A stretch of 64,000 bases of DNA from CAWINY01 sp963837635 (GCA_963837635.1 CAWINY010000006.1:620001-684000); one strand, 5' to 3'; counted from the first letter of the stretch, positions 36,027-44,008 are shown. Made by a program: numbers and translations. The notes: generated from the sequence alone by a model not told the origin.

Positions 36027-36419
36027 ATGAATCGTAAGATCGTGATAGGGGTTATTGCGTTGTTCATGATGGCAGGTACGGCCGGGCTGGCTTCGGCACA
36101 GTACAACACAAACAAAACCACCCACAAGACAACGCGGACGCTCACGGGCTGCCTGCAGAAAGGCGAGGATGCCAATGAGTACAATTTCACCGCGAACGAC
36201 GGCGGCACCTGGGAAATCAACAGCGAAAGCGTCAAACTCGACGAACATGTCGGGCATACGGTCAAGATTGTCGGAGTAGTGTCCAATGCCATGGCGCACG
36301 GGATGAAGGAAGACGCGAAGACGGAGATGAAAGAGCACGGCATGGATAAACACGCCACCGAGCACGGTCATCTTACCGTCACGGATTTGAGCATGGTCAG
36401 TGACACTTGCCAGAAGTGA
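36027..36419 (+). CDS. Small exported protein of unknown function
   Basis: 130 residues, with a good ribosome site (GGAGGGAAAT) before the ATG and a signal peptide ending at ASAQ. The mature part reads LTGCLQKGEDANEY and GGTWEINSESVKLDEHVGHTV, a compact beta-barrel-like pattern seen in small acidobacterial exported proteins. The tail is rich in His, Lys and Met (GMDKHATEHGH), which might bind metal. No neighbour gives a functional clue. Confidence 0.75.
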   Translation: MNRKIVIGVIALFMMAGTAGLASAQYNTNKTTHKTTRTLTGCLQKGEDANEYNFTANDGGTWEINSESVKLDEHVGHTVKIVGVVSNAMAHGMKEDAKTEMKEHGMDKHATEHGHLTVTDLSMVSDTCQK

Positions 36420-36842
36420 CGCTCGGCGCGCATGTTTCAACGTGGGGGTTCTAACGCCCGCGAGTCTGTGAAGAACCCGGCGGTGGGCGTTCACAAAGAG
36501 CTGGCCTCGCACCCCGTCGCTCACGCCGACGGCTAGGAGCGAAGGCGCGATTTGGCACAGTTCCCGTTACTGGCAGGGTGAGGGCGCGTCATCGCGTCCT
36601 CACCCTGCTCAAGCTGTGCCAAACAATGCTGCGGAGCGATGGCGAAGGCTTGCCGTTGCCGTCAAGAGACAATGCGTTCACACGCCGAGATCGGCATGGG
36701 GCGGCCGGCAAACAGACGTCGGCAAGGCTTTGCCAGCCAACGTGCCCAATCGTGGGCAGACCAGGCGATACGGGCGCTGTCGTTGGCGATGCCGGTGTCG
36801 GCGTCTGGTGACGCGCTCGCATTACGTTTTGCCGGGACGCGA
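36420..36842. other. Non-coding stretch
   Basis: Contains one long palindrome (listed) and no gene I can support. Several overlapping open frames exist on both strands but lack ribosome sites and protein-like composition. Confidence 0.5.
36552..36622. repeat. Long palindrome
   Basis: TTGGCACAG pairs with CTGTGCCAA at the ends and GCAGGGTGAGGGCGCG pairs with CGCGTCCTCACCCTGC at the centre, with a TCAT loop. The core stem is near perfect. Confidence 0.8.
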
Positions 36843-37495
36843 TTATTGGCCACTCACTGCTGCCGTAATGTCGTGTTTTGGGGAAGAAACGGAAAGAGAG
36901 AAATCAATGACGTATCTGACCGGGGTGGTGCAGAACAAACAGTGTGTTTCCTGAATTTCCTGAACGTCTTCCCGCAGTACGCTCAAGGGAAAGGACCGCA
37001 GGCATTGTGTGCAGGTCAGCACGATGTAAGGCACTCCGTTCGAGTCCTTTCCGTTCCGCGGTATCCAGACCGGAGCCGACTGGCGATGATGATTGATCGC
37101 CCGCGACGCCGAGGTTCGAAGCAATTCGGCGACCGTGTACAAGAGTTCTGCCGGGTGTTGCTGCCTTTGGCATAGAACGCGTCGGCGATCACTCCGCCCG
37201 GGACGAGATCGCCGGACTCGTAAGCTCCGCTGACCGCGATGACCGGGATCTCAGGGAAGCGGCGGCGAACCACTGAGAGAAACTCGAAGCCCGACATTTG
37301 CGGCATATTGAGATCGGAAATGATGACGTCGGGGAGGGCTCTTTTGAGTTGCAGAAGAGCGTCGAAGCCATTTTCCGCGGTACTGACGTCGTACCCTGCC
37401 GCCTTCAGAAGCCCTGCCATGCTCTCGCGAACAGCGGACTCGTCGTCGACCACGAGAAGGTGCTGCTTGCCAGACGCCATGAGAGCTGCCTCCAA
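36843..37495 (-). pseudogene. Response regulator with C-terminal zinc-ribbon-like tail, frameshifted
   Basis: The receiver domain is clear: LLVVDDESAVRESMAGLL at the start, the phospho-acceptor Asp in VIISDLNMP, and the switch Lys in FYAKG. At about 37163 one base is missing: the frame should read AKGQQHPAELLYTVAELLRTS, but drifts to an unrelated tail. In the next frame the protein goes on for about 95 residues, with SAPVWIPRNGKDSNGVPY and a four-Cys pair (CTQC, CLFC), resembling a zinc ribbon. Whether the gene is dead or the sequence has an error is not known. The start ATG at 37495 or at 37480 (MASGKQH) is possible. Confidence 0.75.
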
Positions 37496-37833
37496 CCATA
37501 ATGATAATTATTTCAGAATCTCTGCCGCTGTTCAAAAGTGCACACAGGCGTCAGAATATTTCCCGGCTGCTGAAACTGCTATCGGCGGGCGGAGAAGGGC
37601 GTTCGGACGTCGGTGTCCGGCAAGTGACTGATTCTTCAGAAATATCCCACATTTATCGTCGGGGGCCGGTCAGGCGGCGCGAGTTGCATACCTGGCGTAG
37701 GGAATGGCAATGACTTCAGCAATGTCTGCAGATCTTGCGCACTAAGCTGGCAGGCAATAGCCCGGCCCGGTCAATTCTGACCAGTTATTGGATTTCCGAA
37801 GATTCATACTGACGTTGAGAAGTGAGGTGCGGC
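37496..37833. other. Intergenic stretch
   Basis: Divergent space between the response regulator and a small membrane protein. I see no repeat, RNA gene or strong promoter that I can support. Confidence 0.4.
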
Positions 37834-38100
37834 GTGACTGGCAAACAGATATTGCTGCTGCTTATCGTCCGGACTGGCGCCATCGGGTCAATCAGCTACA
37901 TCACCTTACCCGACAAGTACCTCTGGATTTCGGTGCTCCTTGCACTGGCTGGCGTGTTCGGTTCCCTCCTGCCGCTCGCGATCACTTCCAACGTCGCTCT
38001 GGTCGCGAACGCAGCCACTCTGACCCTGTTCATCGTGTCGTTGCAAAGTTTGAGGACGAATCGCCTGCGAGCCGTTGCTTCCGGAAGCCGTCGCCCTTGA
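37834..38100 (+). CDS. Small hydrophobic membrane protein, unknown
   Basis: 88 residues from a GTG with an AGGTGCG ribosome site. Three hydrophobic stretches (LLLLIVRTGAIGSI, YLWISVLLALAGVFGSLL and VALVANAATLTLFIVSL) would make two or three membrane helices. Family unknown. It ends 13 bases before the next gene, so they may be co-transcribed. Small size keeps confidence modest. Confidence 0.5.
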   Translation: MTGKQILLLLIVRTGAIGSISYITLPDKYLWISVLLALAGVFGSLLPLAITSNVALVANAATLTLFIVSLQSLRTNRLRAVASGSRRP

Positions 38101-38113
38101 TGGAGGCAGCGCT

Positions 38114-38974
38114 ATGAAGCTGCACGCTATACGCAATCGGCTTTCATCGCGGATCAACCCGCAGTACTTCCGTTCTGCCCGTCAAATCCTCGTGTTGTTG
38201 CTGTGCTTCGCGCTACGGCCGCCTTTGAATGCCCAACAGCCGGATGCGTCGCCGTTTTCTGCAGCCCCGCTGCTCAGCACAGAGGAAGTCGTACAGAATC
38301 TGGTTCGCATGAACTCTGAACGTGCCCAGGCTCTGCGTGCCTACCATGGGACCCGAACCTACCGAATGGAATATAACGGCTTTCCCGGCACCCGCAGCGC
38401 GGAGATGGCCGTGGAGGTGAAGTACGAGTCCCCCGGGACAAAAGAGTTCCTCATCCAGTCTGCAACGGGATCGAAACTCGTCATCGACAAGGTATTCAAG
38501 AAGCTCTTGCAGGCTGAACAAGAGGCGCTCGAGCCACAGACCCAAAGGCGCACCGCGCTGAACCGCGACAACTATGATTTCACGCTGGTCGGATACGAAA
38601 GCACGCCCGCTGGTTCGATGTATGTGCTTATCGCGGAGCCCAGAAGGAAGGATAAGTTTCTTTACCGGGGCCGATTGTGGGTGGATGCAACTGACTTTGC
38701 TGTGGTGCGATTAAAGGCGGAGCCGGCTAAGAATCCTTCTTTCTGGACCAAGAATACGGAAGTCGAACAGGTGTACACGAAAGTGAGCGACTTCTGGCTT
38801 CCTGTCCATAACCGGAGCGTTTCTGCGATCCGGCTAGGCGGGCGCGCAGAATTGACGATTGAGTACAACAACTACCAGATCACGGGTGCGGATCCGGTTG
38901 GCAACTTGTCGATGCTGGAACCGACTCGGTCGGCAGACAGTAGTCGCGCACAACGCTTAGGCGATCACCGGTAG
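38114..38974 (+). CDS. Periplasmic outer-membrane-lipoprotein-sorting-like protein
   Basis: 286 residues from the ATG of MKLHAIRN, with a signal peptide ending near LNAQ (about residue 42). The mature part follows the pattern of the LolA/LolB-like acidobacterial family: EEVVQNLVRMNSERAQALRAY, then long beta-strands such as VEVKYESPGTKEFLIQSATG and FLYRGRLWVDATDFAVVRL, and VSDFWLPVHNRS. It probably binds lipid or hydrophobic ligands in the periplasm, but no direct evidence is present. It lies just upstream of an IS element. Confidence 0.75.
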   Translation: MKLHAIRNRLSSRINPQYFRSARQILVLLLCFALRPPLNAQQPDASPFSAAPLLSTEEVVQNLVRMNSERAQALRAYHGTRTYRMEYNGFPGTRSAEMAVEVKYESPGTKEFLIQSATGSKLVIDKVFKKLLQAEQEALEPQTQRRTALNRDNYDFTLVGYESTPAGSMYVLIAEPRRKDKFLYRGRLWVDATDFAVVRLKAEPAKNPSFWTKNTEVEQVYTKVSDFWLPVHNRSVSAIRLGGRAELTIEYNNYQITGADPVGNLSMLEPTRSADSSRAQRLGDHR

Positions 38975-39084
38975 CAGGGCTCCGCTCTCGCAGAGGATTG
39001 CGGCGGTGGAGCGCCTTGTCCAGCCTTCGGAACCGTGTGCCAAGCGGTCATCATCGCCCCTGGCAACTCGCCGTGAGCGGTATT

Positions 39085-39118
39085 GCTCAGACCTAGCCGT
39101 CCCAATCCTCTAACCTAA
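39085..39118 (+). promoter_or_regulatory. Promoter-like motif, copy 1 (split from its gene by IS)
   Basis: GCTCAGAC, 17 bases, then CTAACCTAA. The same pattern occurs near 41.32 and 41.77 kb. The IS element sits directly behind the second block. Confidence 0.5.
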
Positions 39119-40804
39119 CCCGGATAATTCGCGAAGTTGAAGACGCGAGAAGCCTCTTCTGCTACAAACATGTTGCTGAGACAGTGTTTGTGGTAACAGG
39201 AAAGGCTTCTGCGTGTTCGACGATAGCACGACACAGTGTTTGTTGTTCGCTGAGAGTTTTGCCAAGCCCGCCGCGTTGCAGTTCGATCAACGGCAAGGCA
39301 GTTCCGATGGCGGAGCCATCCTGCTGAAGGCGGCTGACCGCCGCTACGGATTGATCCGGAGTTTGGCCGAATGTCTGCGCGATAAGCGGCAAGCCGGCAA
39401 GGTCGATCATTCTTTGCGCGAGTTGTTGGCACAGCGCGTGTTCTCGATTGCCTGCGGCTATCCGGATGCCAACGACTCGGCCCGCCTGTCTGCCGACCCC
39501 ATTCACAAGATGTTGCTCGACCGCGATCCGGTGGCGGGCCGCGATCTGGCTTCGCAGCCAACCCTGTCGCGCTTTGAAAACGCCATTCGCCCAAGGGAAC
39601 TCTACCGTTTGGGTGAAGCACTGGCCGATAGCGTGATCGGGCGCCATGCCCAGCGGTTGCGCGGACGCGCCCGCCGCGTCACCATCGACCTGGATCCAAC
39701 CGACGACCCCACCCACGGCGCCCAGCAGCTATCGTTCTTCAACGGACACTATGACAGCTGGTGCTACCTGCCGGTGATGGGATTTGTGAGCTTCAACGAC
39801 GAAGCCGAACAGTACCTATGCGCGGCGGTGCTGCGTCCCGGCAACGTGACCGCCGTGGTAGGAGCGATGGGAATTTTGCGTCGCCTGCTGAATATGATCC
39901 ACTATTGCTTTCCGGGTGCGCGGATCCGCGTGCGCCTCGACGGCGGTTTCGCGCATCCCGATCTGCTCGACTTCCTGGATGCAGAGCCCAACCTTGAGTA
40001 CGTCATTGCGATGGCCAAAAACGCGGTGTTGAAGCGCAAGGCCAAACCAGCCATGCGGCAGGCCCGCCGGCTCTCGCGGCAGAGCGGAAAGACCGAACAC
40101 ATTTACGGCGAAGCCAACTATGCGGCCCAAACGTGGCCGCAACAACGTCGCATCATCATCAAGGCCGAGGTGGTGCGTGCCGAGGGTAAGAAGCCGAAAG
40201 ATAATCCGCGCTTTGTCATCACCAACATGAAGCAGAGTCCGCAATGGCTCTATGAAAAGGTGTACTGCCAGCGTGGCGAAATAGAGAATCGAATAAAAGA
40301 ACTGCACGATCTCCAGATCGACCGCACCAGTTGCAGCGACTTCTGGGCGAACCAGCTCCGCGTGCTGCTCACCGCTGCCGCCTACGTCCTGATGCAGGAA
40401 CTACGGCTGCAAGCCGCGCACACCAGCTGTGCGCGAGCTCAGGTCTGGACCCTCCGGGAACGGTTGCTGAAACTGGGTGCCCGGGTGCTGGTTTCGGTTC
40501 GCCGCGTGGTCGTACACCTGCCCGCGTCGTTCCCGTTCCTGCCCACCTTCCGGCAAGTGGCGCTGGCACTGGGCGCCTCGCCCGGATAACGCGGCCTCGC
40601 AACGCCCCGAAACATAAGTTTCAAATGTTGCGCAAAATGGCGTACGAGGGAAAGCTTTGCTCGAAAAGCCACGCCATACCCATTTCGCACACACCCAAGC
40701 TCGTCGTCCCCGGTGATCCAACGAACATCACGCAGCAACGCGCATCTTCGCCGCAAAATCGCGGCGCCGACTACCGCTCGCGGCACCTTCACGAATAGTG
40801 CAGG
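39119..40804 (+). mobile_element. IS1380-family insertion sequence
   Basis: A complete element of 1686 bases. The left end begins CCCGGATAATTCGCGAAG and the right end, read inward, begins CCTGCACTATTCGTGAAG, agreeing at 13 of 18 positions. CTAA directly flanks both ends, the 4-base target duplication expected of this family. It carries one transposase gene. It is inserted just behind a promoter-like motif and in front of a decayed small gene. Confidence 0.85.
39213..40589 (+). CDS. IS1380-family transposase
   Basis: DDE transposase of 458 residues. The catalytic core is visible: first Asp in VTIDLDPTDDPTHGAQ near residue 158, second in RVRLDGGFAHPDLLDFL near 242 and Glu in CQRGEIENRIKELHD near 355, in the IS1380 arrangement with its long insert between the second Asp and the Glu. 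The N-terminus (FAKPAALQFDQRQGSSDGGA) is also family-like. The reading frame is intact, so the enzyme may be active. The start codon has an alternative GTG and no strong ribosome site. Confidence 0.9.
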   Translation: MFDDSTTQCLLFAESFAKPAALQFDQRQGSSDGGAILLKAADRRYGLIRSLAECLRDKRQAGKVDHSLRELLAQRVFSIACGYPDANDSARLSADPIHKMLLDRDPVAGRDLASQPTLSRFENAIRPRELYRLGEALADSVIGRHAQRLRGRARRVTIDLDPTDDPTHGAQQLSFFNGHYDSWCYLPVMGFVSFNDEAEQYLCAAVLRPGNVTAVVGAMGILRRLLNMIHYCFPGARIRVRLDGGFAHPDLLDFLDAEPNLEYVIAMAKNAVLKRKAKPAMRQARRLSRQSGKTEHIYGEANYAAQTWPQQRRIIIKAEVVRAEGKKPKDNPRFVITNMKQSPQWLYEKVYCQRGEIENRIKELHDLQIDRTSCSDFWANQLRVLLTAAAYVLMQELRLQAAHTSCARAQVWTLRERLLKLGARVLVSVRRVVVHLPASFPFLPTFRQVALALGASPG

Positions 40805-40878
40805 CTAAGAAGCACCTCAAGCGCTACGAAGGCGACGGAAACTACAGACGCAGCGCCAGATGGACGAAAGAGTTGAAT

Positions 40879-40966
40879 ATGCTTTGGACGATTCCACGCC
40901 CTGTTGCTCGCGGCATTAGCCCTCCTGATGATCAACGTGCTGAGCGGAGGCTGCAGGGTGGCATGA
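40879..40966 (+). pseudogene. Decayed lmo0937-like small membrane protein
   Basis: It starts ATG CTT TGG ACG ATT (MLWTI) exactly like the intact copy near 42.6 kb, then the frame breaks. In the next frame FHALLLAALALLMINVLSGG and then CRVA with a stop match the C-terminal part of that family. About 60 bases of the middle are missing. With the IS removed it would lie about 70 bases behind promoter-like motif copy 1. Confidence 0.6.
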
Positions 40967-41318
40967 ACGATGATGGCTATGTTGGGAGGTGTACGATGTC
41001 TGCTCACAAAATCCTGGTGCCTACCACGCCGTACGCTCCGACTGCTTTCAGTCGTAGATTGGAGCCCGCTGCCCACCTCCTGGCTGAGCCTTGGAAGCGA
41101 GATGCCAGGGGAGTTCTCAGTTTCTTGCACGAATGTTGGCGGCGCATGGGTCTCATGAAACGTTCTTTCGACCATGCCGAACTGGGCGATGGCACAGGGT
41201 CACGCGAACGCAGCAACGATCGCCGCCGGGACGAAGAGGCCTGGTCGCGCATGGATGATGAAGGCTGTCCCAACGCAGGTTCGCAGTGGATTCGCCGTGG
41301 GATCACCTGAGCCTTATT

Positions 41319-41348
41319 GCTCAGACAGTTTGATGAGGAATCGCTAAC
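41319..41348 (+). promoter_or_regulatory. Promoter-like motif, copy 2
   Basis: TATTGCTCAGAC, 17 bases, then CTAACATTAAG, with the small zinc-ribbon gene starting about 50 bases further on. Confidence 0.5.
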
Positions 41349-41396
41349 ATTAAGTCCTCGTGCGCCGAGCAACGGCGTGCGCGCAGCCAGAATAAA

Positions 41397-41603
41397 GTGG
41401 GGCGAATTGTGACCGTCATAAGCGTTTGCGTAGGTCTGGTGCTTGCGGTGATTGTTTTACTGGCGGTGGTCTACCGATACAAGCGCCAGACGCAGCAGCG
41501 GTTCCCGTCGATTGGGGCGCAAAGGATGTGTCCCCATTGCAGGATGATCACGTCCCGCTCCCGATCAGTTTGCCTGGAGTGTGGAGGGGCGCTGGCAACC
41601 TGA
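41397..41603 (+). CDS. Small membrane protein with C-terminal zinc ribbon
   Basis: 68 residues from a GTG (a second GTG four codons later is possible). One membrane helix (VISVCVGLVLAVIVLLAVVY) is followed by a basic linker and a four-Cys pattern, CPHC and CLEC, typical of a short zinc ribbon. The protein would be anchored with its ribbon inside or outside the cell. Role unknown. It follows promoter-like motif copy 2. Confidence 0.6.
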   Translation: MGRIVTVISVCVGLVLAVIVLLAVVYRYKRQTQQRFPSIGAQRMCPHCRMITSRSRSVCLECGGALAT

Positions 41604-41658
41604 GCGATTCAGCGGTTCAGGTGCCGTGAACGCGATCCTTGCCCGGCAGGAGGAGCCG

Positions 41659-41790
41659 ATGAGAAAAACAAACTTTTCACGGCCAATCTACTCGCCCCCC
41701 AGCTACGCAGAACTAAAGAGAAGTCCTTCAATACGCGGCGACCTCGCCGTTGGCCAGCTGAGCTTTATAGCTCAGACGGCTTCATCTTAA
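41659..41790 (+). CDS. Possible small protein, unknown
   Basis: 43 residues (MRKTNFSRPIYSPPSYAEL...) with a strong AGGAGGAG ribosome site eight bases before the ATG. No membrane helix or known motif. The 3' end overlaps promoter-like motif copy 3, which lowers confidence; it may also be a leader peptide. Confidence 0.3.
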   Translation: MRKTNFSRPIYSPPSYAELKRSPSIRGDLAVGQLSFIAQTASS

Positions 41791-41800
41791 CCCCGCTAAC
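41770..41800 (+). promoter_or_regulatory. Promoter-like motif, copy 3
   Basis: TATAGCTCAGAC, 18 bases, then CTAACGTAAG, about 75 bases before the Ysc84-like gene. Confidence 0.5.
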
Positions 41801-41873
41801 GTAAGAGGTGCCTCGCGTTTACCAATGTGATCGATCAGAAACGCGGCGCAGGGTAGAAGAAAGAAGTGAAACT

Positions 41874-42563
41874 TTGAAAAAACTTATGTTGCTAGTTGCG
41901 TTGCTGAGTTTTGCCAGCCTGGGCTGGGCGGAGTCGAACCGCGAAGCATCGACCGAGCGAATGGATAACGCGGGCAAAGTGCTGCACGAGATCATGGCCG
42001 CGCCGGATAACGGCATCCCGGAAGAGGTACTGGCGCACGCCAGGTGCGTGGCCGTGGTACCACACATGATCAAGGGTGGCTTCGTGTTCGGTGCGCAAAA
42101 TGGTAGAGGCGTGGCTACCTGCCGAACCGCCGACGGCTGGAGTGCACCAGCGTTCTTTGCGATCACGGGCGGTAGCTGGGGGTTGCAGATCGGTCTCGAG
42201 GGCGTGGATCTGGTCATGATTATCCAGAACGAAAAAGGCATGCAGCAGTTGCTGGCAAGCAAGTTCCAACTGGGAGCGGATGCCTCCGCGGCAGCTGGAC
42301 CGGTAGGACGCCATGCTTCCGCCGAAACCAATTGGAAGCTGGAAACAGAGATCCTGACCTACTCACGAGCGAAGGGTGCTTTCGCCGGGCTCACGTTGAA
42401 CGGCGCTTCGGTTCGTCGGGACGACGATTCGATGCAGGCCATCTACGGTCGTAATGTCACCACACGGTCCGTCCTGTTGGGTAAAGTAGCGGCACCAGCC
42501 GCTGCCCAATCGTTCCTAGACTCAGTCAGGGGCGCCAAGGCGCAGGCCGTAGCCTCAAAGTAG
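41874..42563 (+). CDS. Exported Ysc84-like lipid-binding domain protein
   Basis: About 229 residues. A TTG start next to the GAAGAAAGAAG ribosome site is preferred, with an ATG four codons later as the alternative; longer readings have no ribosome site. The signal peptide (LMLLVALLSFASLGWAES) is followed by VLHEIMAAPDNGIPEEVLAHARCVAVVPHMIKGG and YSRAKGAFAGLTLNGASVR, hallmarks of the Ysc84/SH3YL1 domain that binds phosphoinositides in eukaryotes; the bacterial role is unclear. In the neighbourhood are several small envelope proteins and the promoter-like motif in front. Confidence 0.85.
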   Translation: MKKLMLLVALLSFASLGWAESNREASTERMDNAGKVLHEIMAAPDNGIPEEVLAHARCVAVVPHMIKGGFVFGAQNGRGVATCRTADGWSAPAFFAITGGSWGLQIGLEGVDLVMIIQNEKGMQQLLASKFQLGADASAAAGPVGRHASAETNWKLETEILTYSRAKGAFAGLTLNGASVRRDDDSMQAIYGRNVTTRSVLLGKVAAPAAAQSFLDSVRGAKAQAVASK

Positions 42564-42584
42564 TTAGGTTTTCAACGCGCGGGT

Positions 42585-42615
42585 GCACCCGAGAAGGATG
42601 TTAACTCTCGGGTGC
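42585..42615. repeat. Hairpin between Ysc84-like gene and lmo0937-like gene
   Basis: GCACCCGAGA and TCTCGGGTGC form a perfect ten-base stem with an 11-base loop. No T-run follows, so it is more likely an RNA-processing or attenuation structure than a terminator. Confidence 0.6.
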
Positions 42616-42641
42616 TCACGAGGCGTAGAGAGAAGGCAAGT

Positions 42642-42791
42642 ATGCTTTGGACGATTTTGGTTGTTCTTATGATTCTGTGGTTACTTGGGTTCAGTCTGCA
42701 CGTAGGCGGCGGTCTGATCCACCTGCTGCTGGTTGTGGCCCTGGTGGTGCTCATCTTCAACTTGGTGACCGGACGCCGGCGCGTAGTGTAA
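42642..42791 (+). CDS. lmo0937-like small membrane protein
   Basis: A 49-residue gene, too short for usual ORF searches. It reads MLWTILVVLMILWLLGFSL, a glycine-rich turn, LIHLLLVVALVVLIFNLVTG and RRRVV. Two membrane helices and the family tail GRRR are present. Such proteins are widespread and of unknown function, often stress-linked. The ribosome site AGAGAAGG precedes the ATG. Two broken relatives lie within 11 kb. Confidence 0.8.
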   Translation: MLWTILVVLMILWLLGFSLHVGGGLIHLLLVVALVVLIFNLVTGRRRVV

Positions 42792-42829
42792 CGGCAGGCA
42801 CGACGGCAGGGACACACGGGCGGGCGCAT

Positions 42830-43090
42830 CCTCAGTGCCGCCTAGCTTTTTCCGACCGGGCGTGCGTGGCGCTGCCTCGACACTTGGGGCCAGGGCGGTG
42901 AAAACGGGGTCCAGGCGCCGGACGACGGTTTCGTCACCGCCGATCATCAGGCAGTAGCCGCGCTCTGCCCCCCCACACCCCGCCGCTGGTCCCGACGTCC
43001 ACATAGTGGATGCCTTTCGGTTTCAGTTCGGCAGCCCGGTTTGAACCGCGGTCCCCAGAAATATGCTGTTGTGCGCGTCAGCCAGGTGCG
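42830..43090 (-). pseudogene. gnd: Remnant of 6-phosphogluconate dehydrogenase
   Basis: On the minus strand AAELKPKGIHYVDVGTSGG and then, after a one-base slip in a run of G (about 42970), ERGYCLMIGGDETVVRRLDP and AAPRTPGRKKLGGTED can be read. These match consecutive blocks of the NAD-type 6-phosphogluconate dehydrogenase. The start, the rest of the N-terminal Rossmann domain and the C-terminal domain are missing. It is a truncated, frameshifted remnant of a pentose-phosphate-pathway gene. Confidence 0.75.
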
Positions 43091-43276
43091 AGGGCACGCT
43101 GGCCACAACGCCTTGAGACTTACGTTCCGCACCAACGAGAGAAGGGATCTTGGCACAACTATTCGAACAAACCAGGGTTGATACGGACAGCCGGCTCCAA
43201 GCACCGTTGAGGTGCACGGCCCATCCAAGTTCCATGTTCCATGCAGGTTGGATTCTTCCGAATGAGGGTTTTGGTG

Positions 43277-43942
43277 ATGGAAAAACGTTGGCTTCTGTGG
43301 CTCGGCCTGATCGCACTGCTGGCGCTGCCGGCGGTGGCACAAAACAATTACGGGGCCTCCAGCCCGCAATCCAATGCCGTGGGACACGGCTATGGTTCCA
43401 ACTACATCATGGACGGCACCCGCTTCCTGGTCCAGTTGGACGACAAACTGGACAGCAAGAAAATCCAGCCTGGAAAGCAATTCAAGGCGAAGCTGGCGGA
43501 AGATCTGGTGGCATCCAACGGGGAGATGATTCCGCGCGGCAAGAAGCTCAGGGCCCACATCAGCGATATCCAGCGTGGGCTGCATGGCCGCGTGCTGATG
43601 AGCTTTGACCAGATCGAGACCAACCACGGCTGGATGCCCCTGGTGGCCACGGTGAGCGGCGTCCCGGGCGAAAAGGGCATGAAGCCGGTGGGCGAGGAAG
43701 GCGAGCTTCAGAAGAAGAGCGCAAGCAAGGGCCGAGTCGTTGAAGGCGCTGCTGTGGGCGCGGCCGTAGGCGCGGCGGCGGGTGCGGCCGCGGGCGGGCC
43801 GCATGGCGCGATGATTGGCGCGGGCGCGGGTGCAGCGCTGGGCGGGGCCGCCGGACTGCTGACCGACCGCGACTTCGTCCTCAACAAAGGTACTGCCGTC
43901 GAATTGACTTTGGATCGCCCGCTCCAGGTGCCGAGTCACTAA
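43277..43942 (+). CDS. Exported glycine-zipper protein
   Basis: 221 residues from the ATG of MEKRWLLWLG, with a signal peptide ending AVAQ. The middle (about 50-130) is beta-rich with TRFLVQLDDKLDSKKIQPG; a Gly/Ala-rich zipper (AAVGAAVGAAAGAAAGG) covers about 155-200; then DFVLNKGTAVELTLDRPL. The plan is the same as the lipoprotein near 9.3 kb, but without a lipobox. Both share a C-terminal L-T-(A/D)-P/R-L ending. Function unknown, probably in the envelope. Confidence 0.75.
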   Translation: MEKRWLLWLGLIALLALPAVAQNNYGASSPQSNAVGHGYGSNYIMDGTRFLVQLDDKLDSKKIQPGKQFKAKLAEDLVASNGEMIPRGKKLRAHISDIQRGLHGRVLMSFDQIETNHGWMPLVATVSGVPGEKGMKPVGEEGELQKKSASKGRVVEGAAVGAAVGAAAGAAAGGPHGAMIGAGAGAALGGAAGLLTDRDFVLNKGTAVELTLDRPLQVPSH

Positions 43943-43969
43943 ACTTTGCCCAGCCGCTAATTTTCCTGA

Positions 43970-44008
43970 GCAAACGTCCTGGCCCCGCGCGGGGCTCAGG
44001 ACGTTTGC
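43970..44008. terminator. Bidirectional hairpin between convergent genes
   Basis: GCAAACGTCCTG pairs perfectly with CAGGACGTTTGC, with a further GCCCC/GGGGC stem inside. It lies between the glycine-zipper gene and the minus-strand gene that follows, and overlaps the end of the latter. There is no long T-run. Confidence 0.5.

Larger units (their letters stand above)
40805..41396. other. Accessory spacer with decayed small gene
   Basis: Contains a broken lmo0937-like gene (listed) and the second promoter-like motif. A longer open frame crosses most of it, but its composition looks non-coding and no ribosome site precedes it. Confidence 0.5.

Noticed and set aside
36639..37175. A 178-residue plus-strand open frame
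   Set aside because: It runs antisense over the response regulator tail, which has a clear protein signal on the other strand.
40798..41310. A 170-residue open frame after the IS element
   Set aside because: It has no good ribosome site, an odd mixed composition and crosses the remnant of a small gene and a promoter-like motif.
43970..44008. A classical Rho-independent terminator after the glycine-zipper gene
   Set aside because: The stem is perfect, but neither side has a real T-run, so only a hairpin with possible terminator function is claimed.
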